64,000 nucleotides of DNA, from NCBI RefSeq assembly GCF_013294115.1, contig NZ_JABSNP010000007.1, positions 1 to 64,000 on the forward strand. Direction: 5' to 3'. Position numbers and translations under genes: made by a program. Of the stretch, positions 57,628 through 64,000 are shown in pieces. Under the pieces are notes generated by a model that saw only the letters and a program-made list of their open reading frames with translations, did not search any database and was not told the DNA's origin. Source of the stretch: Hymenobacter caeli (GTDB taxonomy: Bacteria; Bacteroidota; Bacteroidia; Cytophagales; Hymenobacteraceae). Numbering within the stretch: the first letter of the stretch is position 1; every line of letters begins with the position of its first letter.

Positions 57628-60150
57628 ATGCCCCTGGCTCATTCTTTTGCCGCCGTGCCGCACCTCTACCATTCGTACCATTCGCGCGGCGAAGCCAATC
57701 CCCAACCCGAGGCCATCGCCATCATGGCCGCCGACCCCGACCACCTGCTCAACGGCGACGACGCGCCCGCCAAGCTGCCGCTGCTGCCCGTGCGCAACAC
57801 CGTGCTGTTTCCGGGCGTGGTGCTGCCCGTCACGGTCACGCGCAAGAAAAGCGCGAAGCTGGCGCGGGCCATTTACGCCAGCGGCGACAAGCTGCTGGGC
57901 GTGGTGGCCCAGCGCAGCCCCGACGATGCCGAGCCCACCGTGGCCGAGCTGCACCCCGTGGGCACGCTCGCCCGCATCCTCAAGCTCATCGACCAGCCCG
58001 ACGGCCAGGTCACCATCATCATCCAGGGGCAGGTGCGCTTCGCCATCGAGGAAGAGCTGAGCTACGCGCCCCGCCTCACGGCCCGGGTGCGCTACTTCGC
58101 CGAAACCGCCCTCAACGCCGACGTGCCCGCCGAGTTTGCCCTGCTGCAAAGCCTGCGCGAAGCCGCCGGCAAGGTGGTGGAGCTGAGCCCCGAGATTCCG
58201 GCCGAAGCCCGCGGCATGCTCGACGGCATCCAGTCGCCGGCCTTCCTCACGCATTTTTTGTGCTCCAACGTGCAGCTCGACCTGCTGGCCAAGCAGCAGT
58301 TGCTGGAGCAGGACGACCCCGAGCAGCAGGCCCGCCAGTTGCTGGAGGCCCTGCTGAGCCAGGTGGAGCTGCTGGAAATCAAGCAGGACATCCGCACCAA
58401 AACCCACACCGGCATCGACGCCCAGCAGCGCGAGTACTTCCTGCGCCAGCAGCTCAAAACCTTGCAGGACGAGCTGGGCCAGGAGGGCCCCGACCAGGAC
58501 ATCAGCCGCTACCGGGCCCGCGCCGAAACCAAGCAGTGGCCTGAGCCCGTGGCCCAGCACTTCGCCAAGGAGATGGACAAGCTGGCCCGCACCAACCCGA
58601 TGGCCCCCGACTTCTCGGTGATTTCCAACTACGTGGAGTTCCTGCTCGACCTGCCCTGGCACGAGTATACGAAGGACAAAATCAACCTCAAGCAGACCCG
58701 CAAAATCCTCGATGCCGACCACTTTGGCCTGGAAAAAGTGAAGGAGCGCATCCTCGAATACCTGGCCGTGCTCAAGCTGAAGCAGGACCTGAAATCGCCG
58801 ATTCTGTGCCTGTACGGGCCCCCCGGCGTGGGCAAAACCTCGCTCGGGCGCAGCATTGCCACGGCCCTGGGCCGCAAGTACGTGCGCCTGAGCCTGGGCG
58901 GCGTGCGCGACGAGGCAGAAATCCGGGGCCACCGCAAAACCTACGTGGGGGCCATGCCCGGCCGTATCATCGCCCAGATTAAAAAGGCCGGGGCCAGCAA
59001 CCCGGTCATTATTTTGGATGAAATCGACAAGGTGAGCGCCGACTTTCGCGGCGACCCCAGCTCGGCCCTGCTCGAAGTGCTCGACCCGGAGCAGAACTCG
59101 ACCTTCGTGGACAACTACCTGGAGGTGGAGTACGATTTGAGCAAGGTGTTATTCATCGCCACCGCCAACTCGCTCGACACCATCCAGCCCGCGCTGCGCG
59201 ACCGGATGGAAATCATCGACCTGACCGGCTACACCCAGGAAGAGAAGGTGCAGATTGCCAAGAAGCACCTCTGGCCCAAGCAGCTGCGCGAGCACGGCCT
59301 GGGGCCCCAGGAAGTGAAAATTACCGACCCCGCCCTGCACCGCGTGGCCGACGACTACACCCGCGAAAGCGGCGTGCGCGGCCTGGAGCGCAAGCTGGCC
59401 GCCGTGACGCGCAACCTCGCCCGCCGCAAGGCCGGCAAGGAGCCCATGCCCGCCGTGCTGGACCCCGCCGAGGTGCGCAAAATCCTGGGGGCCCCCATCT
59501 TCGACCGCGACATGTACCAGGACAACGACACGGCCGGCGTGGTGACGGGCCTGGCCTGGACCAGCGTGGGCGGTGATATCCTGTTCGTGGAGAGCCTGTT
59601 GAGCCGGGGGCGCGGCAAGCTCACGCTCTCGGGCCAGCTCGGCGACGTGATGAAGGAATCGGCCATTACGGCCCTGAGCTACCTGCGCAGCCGGGCCGAT
59701 GAAATCGGCATCGACTACCGCCTGTTCGAGCAGTACGACTTGCACATCCACTTCCCCGAGGGGGCCGTGCCCAAGGACGGGCCCAGCGCGGGCATCGCCA
59801 TTTTCACCAGCATGGCCTCGGCCTTCACCCAGCGCCGGGTGCGCCCGCGCCTGGCCATGACCGGCGAAATCACGCTTCGCGGCAAGGTGCTGCCGGTGGG
59901 CGGCATCAAGGAAAAGCTGCTCGCCGCCCGCCGCGCCGGCATGACGGACATCATCCTGTGCACCAAAAACCGCAAGGACGTGGACGAAATCACGGCCGAC
60001 TACCTCCAGGGCCTGCACATCCACTACGTGGACCGCGTGCTGGACGTGCTGGGCGTGGCCCTGCTCGCCGAATTAGTGCCCCACCCCCAAAAGCTGCCCG
60101 TGCGCGACGAGCCGGTGCCCGCCGCGGGCCCCAGCGTGGAGGTGCAGTGA
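57628..60150 (+). CDS. lon: ATP-dependent Lon protease
   Basis: An 840-residue (from ATG 57628) LonA protease: substrate domain [21 protein letters not shown] near the N-terminus, long coiled coil, AAA+ Walker [17 protein letters not shown] (~396-411) and Walker [11 protein letters not shown], and the Ser-Lys protease domain with [11 protein letters not shown] (Ser ~719) and [13 protein letters not shown] (Lys ~761). It degrades misfolded and regulatory proteins in the cytoplasm. The start is uncertain: ATG 57724 (MAADPDHLL) is equally possible and gives 808 residues. Downstream is a long REP-like palindrome, then porQ and hslU. Confidence 0.95.
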   Translation: MPLAHSFAAVPHLYHSYHSRGEANPQPEAIAIMAADPDHLLNGDDAPAKLPLLPVRNTVLFPGVVLPVTVTRKKSAKLARAIYASGDKLLGVVAQRSPDDAEPTVAELHPVGTLARILKLIDQPDGQVTIIIQGQVRFAIEEELSYAPRLTARVRYFAETALNADVPAEFALLQSLREAAGKVVELSPEIPAEARGMLDGIQSPAFLTHFLCSNVQLDLLAKQQLLEQDDPEQQARQLLEALLSQVELLEIKQDIRTKTHTGIDAQQREYFLRQQLKTLQDELGQEGPDQDISRYRARAETKQWPEPVAQHFAKEMDKLARTNPMAPDFSVISNYVEFLLDLPWHEYTKDKINLKQTRKILDADHFGLEKVKERILEYLAVLKLKQDLKSPILCLYGPPGVGKTSLGRSIATALGRKYVRLSLGGVRDEAEIRGHRKTYVGAMPGRIIAQIKKAGASNPVIILDEIDKVSADFRGDPSSALLEVLDPEQNSTFVDNYLEVEYDLSKVLFIATANSLDTIQPALRDRMEIIDLTGYTQEEKVQIAKKHLWPKQLREHGLGPQEVKITDPALHRVADDYTRESGVRGLERKLAAVTRNLARRKAGKEPMPAVLDPAEVRKILGAPIFDRDMYQDNDTAGVVTGLAWTSVGGDILFVESLLSRGRGKLTLSGQLGDVMKESAITALSYLRSRADEIGIDYRLFEQYDLHIHFPEGAVPKDGPSAGIAIFTSMASAFTQRRVRPRLAMTGEITLRGKVLPVGGIKEKLLAARRAGMTDIILCTKNRKDVDEITADYLQGLHIHYVDRVLDVLGVALLAELVPHPQKLPVRDEPVPAAGPSVEVQ

Positions 60151-60200
60151 AGGGAGGGAATAGGTAATAAATTCTTACGCAAAACGTTTTTGCTTAAATT

Positions 60201-60303
60201 TAGAACGTCATGCTGAGCGCAGCCGAAGCATCTCTCCCGCTGACTAATCAAATGAATTAGTCAGCGGGAGAGATGCTTCGGCTGCGCTCAGCATGACGTT
60301 CTA
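60201..60303. repeat. REP-like palindrome, family A copy 3
   Basis: Perfect 48-bp arms (60201-60248 and 60256-60303) with a 7-base loop, the longest palindrome in the window. The core (GAACGTCATGCTGAGCGCAG) is the same as in copies 1 and 2. It lies between lon and porQ, 50 bases after the lon stop. Confidence 0.9.
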
Positions 60304-60345
60304 CGCTGCATTACCCGTGCCTAAATTCGTGCCTAAATTCCCTTT

Positions 60346-61395
60346 GTGAAGCACCTCTCCGCCCGCCGGCTCGCCGGCTTTGCTTTCGGACTCGCGGCCG
60401 TGCTGGCGGCCCGGCCCGCGGCCGCCCAGCTCGGGGGGCGCTCGGTGCTGTCGTTTCTGGACCTGCCGCCCAGCGCCCAGCTCGCGGCCTGGGGCGGCAT
60501 GAACCCCTCGGCCCGCAGCTCTGACCCCACCATGCTCTTCGGCAACCCCGCGCTGCTGAACGAAGCCATGGACCGCCGCATCGCCCTGAGCTACGTGGGC
60601 TACGTGGCCGACATCAAGCAGAGCACCGCGGCCTACGTGTTCAACACCGCCAAGGCGGGCCGCTTCGGCCTGGCCCTCACGTACATCAACTATGCCGATT
60701 TGCCGAGCTTTGATGCCGCCGGCAACAGCCTGGGCTCGTTCGTAGTGAATGAGTACACGGCGGGCGTGAGCGACAGCTACACCAAAGGGCGGTTCACGGG
60801 CGGGCTCACCGCCAAGCTGGCCGTGTCGAGCATAGCAGGCAACCGCTCGGTGGCCGGCGTGGCCGACGCCGGGGTGCTCTACAAGCACCCCACGCAGGAC
60901 TTCACGGTGGGCCTGGTGGCCAAAAACGTGGGCTACCAGCTCCGGCCCTACGATGGTACCGCCCGGGGCCCCCTGCCGCTCGACGTGCAGCTCGGCACCA
61001 CCGTGAAGCCCGAACACATGCCGTTGCGCTTTTCGCTCACGGCCCACCACTTGCAGCAGTGGGACATCCAGTACCTCGACCCCGCCGCCACCACCCTCGA
61101 CGCCAACGGCGTGCCCCAGGTGCCCAAGAAAAGCTTCGCCGACAACCTGGCCCGGCACTTCACGGTGGGCGCGGCCCTGCTGCTCAGCGACAACCTCCAG
61201 CTGCGGGTGGGCTACAACCACCTCCAGCGCCGCGAGCTGCGCCTCGACAACACCGCCGGCGGCGCGGGCCTCAGCTTCGGGGCGATGGTGGCCATCAGCG
61301 GGTTCCAGCTCGATTACACCCACGCCACGCTGCAAGCGTCGGGGTCAAGCAACTATTTTACCCTGGCGCACGCTTTGGCTAAGAAGAAAGAATAA
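60346..61395 (+). CDS. porQ: Type IX secretion system protein PorQ
   Basis: A 349-residue outer-membrane protein of the PorV/PorQ (PorP-like barrel) family. The signal peptide is [62 protein letters not shown] is the PorQ hallmark, and the rest consists of alternating barrel strands ending YFTLAHAL. PorQ works with the T9SS attachment complex, which links cargo to LPS on the cell surface. Start codon GTG 60346. hslU follows 49 bases on. Gliding or pigmented Bacteroidota carry this gene apart from the main por cluster, as here. Confidence 0.9.
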   Translation: MKHLSARRLAGFAFGLAAVLAARPAAAQLGGRSVLSFLDLPPSAQLAAWGGMNPSARSSDPTMLFGNPALLNEAMDRRIALSYVGYVADIKQSTAAYVFNTAKAGRFGLALTYINYADLPSFDAAGNSLGSFVVNEYTAGVSDSYTKGRFTGGLTAKLAVSSIAGNRSVAGVADAGVLYKHPTQDFTVGLVAKNVGYQLRPYDGTARGPLPLDVQLGTTVKPEHMPLRFSLTAHHLQQWDIQYLDPAATTLDANGVPQVPKKSFADNLARHFTVGAALLLSDNLQLRVGYNHLQRRELRLDNTAGGAGLSFGAMVAISGFQLDYTHATLQASGSSNYFTLAHALAKKKE

Positions 61396-61444
61396 TCCAC
61401 GGCCCCCGGGCTGGCGCACCGCCGGCCCGGGGCCCTCCCGCCTT

Positions 61445-62872
61445 ATGCTCCAAGAACACTTCCTGACCCCGGCCCAGATTGTGGCCGAACTCGACAAGTA
61501 CATCATCGGCCAGCACGAGGCCAAGCGCCACGTGGCCATTGCCCTGCGCAACCGCTGGCGGCGCCTGCACGCCCCGGCCGACATGCAGGCCGAAATTGTG
61601 CCCAACAACATCCTCATGATCGGGGCCACCGGCGTGGGCAAAACCGAGATTGCCCGCCGCCTGGCCCACCTCGCCGACGCGCCCTTCATCAAAGTCGAAG
61701 CCAGCAAGTTCACGGAAGTGGGCTACGTGGGCCGCGACGTGGAAAGCATGGTGCGCGACCTGGCCGAGCAGAGCGTGAACCGCGTGCGCCAGCGCCGCCA
61801 GGAAGCCGTGCGGGCCCAGGCCGCGCAGGCCGTGGAGGAAGTCATCCTCGACGCCCTTATCCCGCCCGTGGCCCGGCCCAACGGCAAGGGCAACGCCCGC
61901 CCCGTGCCCGGCTTCGGGGCCCCCGTGCCCACCGACGACGAGCTGGCCGCCGACCCCCAGGCAGACGACGCCGACCTGAACGAGCGCACCCGGGCCCGCT
62001 TCCGCGAAAAAATCCGCAGCGGCGAGCTGGACGACCGCCGCATCGAAATCCAGGTGGCGCAGGCGGGCCCCAGCGTGGGCGTGATGGGGGCCCCCGGCAT
62101 GGACGAGGCCGCCCTCTCGGGCTTGCAGGACATGCTGGGCAACATGCTGCCCAAGAAGTCGCGCCGCCGCAAGGTGACTGTGGCCGAGGCCCGCAAGCTG
62201 CTCCTCGACGAGGAAGCCGCCAAGCTCATCGACATGGACGAGGTGAAGGAAGAAGCCATCCGCCAGGCCGAAAACGCCGGCATCATCTTCATCGACGAAA
62301 TCGACAAGGTGGCCACCAGCGGCGGCGGCAAGAGCGGGGGCCCCGACGTGAGTCGCCAGGGCGTGCAGCGCGACCTGTTGCCCATCGTGGAGGGCTCGGC
62401 CGTGAGCACCAAGTACGGCACCGTCAACACCGACCACATCCTGTTCATCGCCGCCGGGGCCTTCCACGTCAGCAAGCCCTCCGACCTGATACCCGAGCTG
62501 CAAGGCCGCTTCCCCATCCGCGTCGAGCTGCAGAGCCTCACCAAGGACGACTTCTACCGCATCCTCAAAGACCCCAAAAACGCCCTCACCAAGCAGTACG
62601 AGGCCCTGCTAAAAGCCGAGGAAGTAGAATTGACCTTCGACGACGCGGCCCTGGAGCGCGTGGCCGAAATTGCCTTCGAGGTGAACGCCGAAGTGGAGAA
62701 CATCGGGGCCCGCCGCCTGCACACCGTCATGAGCCGCCTGCTCAACGACCTGCTCTTCGACGTGCCGGATAAAATCGGCCCCCACGCCCACATCCAAATC
62801 ACCGCCGCCCTGGTAGAAGAGCGCCTGGCCAGCATGGTGAAAAACCGCGATTTGAGCCAGTATATTTTGTGA
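61445..62872 (+). CDS. hslU: ATP-dependent protease ATPase subunit HslU
   Basis: A 475-residue AAA+ unfoldase of the HslUV (ClpYQ) protease. [34 protein letters not shown] opens the N domain; Walker [20 protein letters not shown] is at ~58-76, the [14 protein letters not shown] pore loop at ~91-104, the I domain at ~110-230 and Walker [11 protein letters not shown] at ~280. The sensor/arginine finger and the C-terminal tail LSQYIL, which docks into HslV, are intact. It unfolds proteins for the HslV peptidase; no hslV gene is seen nearby. The transcript probably ends at the palindrome 62885-62954. Confidence 0.97.
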   Translation: MLQEHFLTPAQIVAELDKYIIGQHEAKRHVAIALRNRWRRLHAPADMQAEIVPNNILMIGATGVGKTEIARRLAHLADAPFIKVEASKFTEVGYVGRDVESMVRDLAEQSVNRVRQRRQEAVRAQAAQAVEEVILDALIPPVARPNGKGNARPVPGFGAPVPTDDELAADPQADDADLNERTRARFREKIRSGELDDRRIEIQVAQAGPSVGVMGAPGMDEAALSGLQDMLGNMLPKKSRRRKVTVAEARKLLLDEEAAKLIDMDEVKEEAIRQAENAGIIFIDEIDKVATSGGGKSGGPDVSRQGVQRDLLPIVEGSAVSTKYGTVNTDHILFIAAGAFHVSKPSDLIPELQGRFPIRVELQSLTKDDFYRILKDPKNALTKQYEALLKAEEVELTFDDAALERVAEIAFEVNAEVENIGARRLHTVMSRLLNDLLFDVPDKIGPHAHIQITAALVEERLASMVKNRDLSQYIL

Positions 62873-62884
62873 GGTGTACCAAGC

Positions 62885-62954
62885 ACAAGGCTGTATTCAC
62901 GACAAAGGGCCCTGGCGTGCACGCCAGGGCCCTTTGTCGTGAATACAGCCTTGT
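62885..62954. terminator. Spacer-free 35-bp palindrome, bidirectional terminator
   Basis: The 70 bases form one perfect palindrome (arms 62885-62919 and 62920-62954, no spacer), between the convergent hslU and lipoprotein genes. It is rich in GGGCCC/CAAAGGGCC elements. It can fold into a very stable hairpin on either strand. Confidence 0.85.
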
Positions 62955-62957
62955 ATC

Positions 62958-63575
62958 TTACTTAACAAGGCGGACATCGACCTCGGTAGTAATGAGCGTC
63001 GTGCCGTCTTCCAGCGTTAAAAGGAAAAAGAAGCGCAGCTGGTTGGGCGTCAGGGGGCTTGTATTCGGCGTCAGCGTGCCACTGCCTCCCGTTGAAGTGC
63101 CGGTGAAGGCGAAGGCCGGAGTCATCGTGGCGCTGCTGGGCAGGGTAGCAAAAGCAGCATTGAGCCGAGCGCTGTAAGCCCGCACGGCGTTGAGGTCCGA
63201 GCTGAAGGTGATGGTGTTGGACCCATTGCCGGCCACCGTAGTAGTTAAATAGTTGGGATACTGGGTGTTCTGCAAGTATTCGACGCCGCTGTTGCCGGTT
63301 GCCACCCGCGTGATTTCCTTGATTTTGCCTCGGTCGGCCGGAATGCTGAAGGCAATGGTGAATTTGCCCGTGGAATTGGCGCTGCCGTTGGCGGTATCTA
63401 CCTTGGTGGTAACGACGGGAAAACGCTCAAAAAATTCCTGGTTGGTGACCGTGACCGGAATTGCGGCGACGGCGTCCTGAAGCGGGCCGAGTTGGTTGCC
63501 GTAGTCCTTTTTGCAAGCCGCGAAGCTTGTGGAAAAGAGCACAAGGGCAAAAAGTTTAATAGCTATTTTTTTCAT
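62958..63575 (-). CDS. Putative lipoprotein downstream of SusD
   Basis: A 205-residue lipoprotein. ATG 63575 gives KKIAIKLFALVLFSTSFAAC, a good lipobox ending at Cys. The mature part is a Thr/Ser-rich domain (TKVDTANGSANSTGKFTIAF, TRVATGNSGVEYLQ, ITFSSDLNAVRAYSARLNAAF) with an Ig-like feel. Its place 138 bases after a SusD-like gene on the same strand suggests a surface glycan- or peptide-binding partner of that uptake locus. The run TPNTSPLTPNQ near the C-terminus may derive from an intergenic repeat. The family was not identified. Confidence 0.7.
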   Translation of the reverse strand: MKKIAIKLFALVLFSTSFAACKKDYGNQLGPLQDAVAAIPVTVTNQEFFERFPVVTTKVDTANGSANSTGKFTIAFSIPADRGKIKEITRVATGNSGVEYLQNTQYPNYLTTTVAGNGSNTITFSSDLNAVRAYSARLNAAFATLPSSATMTPAFAFTGTSTGGSGTLTPNTSPLTPNQLRFFFLLTLEDGTTLITTEVDVRLVK

Positions 63576-63713
63576 GGTGCGAAGCGAATGAAAGTTGTCG
63601 GAGCCGGGCGCTACGTAAGCCGTGGTGCACAAGTAAGCGCACACGAGTTTTTCAGTAAAAAACTACTAATCAAAACATAAGCTAACAGCCAGCAGCTAAA
63701 AGCTAACGGCTGG

Positions 63714-64000
63714 CTACTTAGAAGCCCACCAAACCCGGTCGGTGATGACCGCCTTAGGAATATTATCCCCGTTGCCAGCAACTTCGGACGGCGGGTATAG
63801 TAGGCGCTGCGGAATGTTCGGGGTCACGGAAACGTTCAGCGCCGGTTGCAGCTTGGGATAACCCGTTCTGCGGTAGTCATTGTAGGCTTCGTAGCCGTTG
63901 CCCACCCACGCGGTCCACTTTTGGCGGATGATTTGGCTGACCTTGTGTTCGTCGCTCCCGCTCAGCGTTACGATGGCGGGGTTGGCGGTGAAATAAGCAT
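63714..64000 (-). CDS. SusD/RagB family protein, C-terminal part
   Basis: The last ~95 residues of a SusD-like outer-membrane nutrient-binding lipoprotein. Diagnostic are VSQIIRQKWTAWVGNGYEAYNDYRRTGYP, IPQRLLYPPSEVAGN and the terminal TDRVWWASK, which is the usual end of the family. The gene continues beyond the right edge of the window, so its start and the partner SusC are not visible. A lipoprotein follows on the same strand. It binds sugars or peptides at the surface for a TonB-dependent porin. Confidence 0.9.
   Translation of the reverse strand, partial: AYFTANPAIVTLSGSDEHKVSQIIRQKWTAWVGNGYEAYNDYRRTGYPKLQPALNVSVTPNIPQRLLYPPSEVAGNGDNIPKAVITDRVWWASK

Overview
The window is a 64 kb chromosomal segment of a GC-rich member of the Bacteroidota, most likely Hymenobacteraceae (Hymenobacter-like). 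The pointers are high GC in genes but AT-rich gaps, a SusD/RagB protein at the right edge, a PorQ-type type IX secretion protein, DUF5916, DUF4197, DUF418 and DUF6702 family proteins, a two-gene methylmalonyl-CoA mutase with MeaB, and TAnnTTTG-like promoter cores. The genus is an inference; no rRNA or tRNA gene was recognised.

Layout. 1-2.5 kb is a decayed, lower-GC patch: the 3' end of an acyl-CoA carboxylase beta gene, an orphan gene, a frameshifted UPF0175 antitoxin with a truncated PIN-like toxin, then an intact HigB/HigA module. 2.5-5.3 kb is an ABC transporter/GntR (YtrA-like) operon behind a perfect dyad operator. 5.4-7.2 kb is a poxB-type gene broken by an in-frame TAG. 7.4-13.2 kb carries assorted genes (SirB1-like, redoxin, phosphopantetheinyl transferase, WD40, DivIVA, FolB). 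13.3-16.3 kb is a BlaI/BlaR-like pair with three dyad operators. 16.5-20 kb is an ECF sigma factor, a HEAT-type putative anti-sigma factor and two DUF4097 proteins. 20-35.4 kb carries a DUF5916 protein, a Zn-protease-like protein, carotenoid oxygenase, MeaB, a beta-propeller protein, RseP, Dxr, an SDR and an ankyrin protein.

35.4-38.3 kb has AT-rich flanks, an SDR gene remnant and a tandem pair of CarboxypepD_reg/TonB-C genes sharing 247 identical bases. 39.6-43.8 kb is methylmalonyl-CoA mutase; the large-subunit gene carries an in-frame copy of a repeat normally seen between genes. 44-45.7 kb is a split 5'-nucleotidase, followed by dnaA (45.9-47.4 kb). 47.4-57.4 kb is mixed (Uma2, OsmC, GH3, a small-ORF/nucleotidyltransferase pair, MBL-fold, DoxX pair, OmpA/PD40). 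57.6-64 kb holds lon, porQ, hslU, a lipoprotein and the end of a SusD gene.

The most distinctive feature is the wealth of intergenic palindromes. There are three copies of one family (arms 37-48 bp), several unrelated perfect palindromes (arms 21-44 bp) and short-unit degenerate repeats that often touch or overlap stop codons; two such repeats appear to have entered coding frames. No prophage, insertion sequence with transposase, or CRISPR array was seen.
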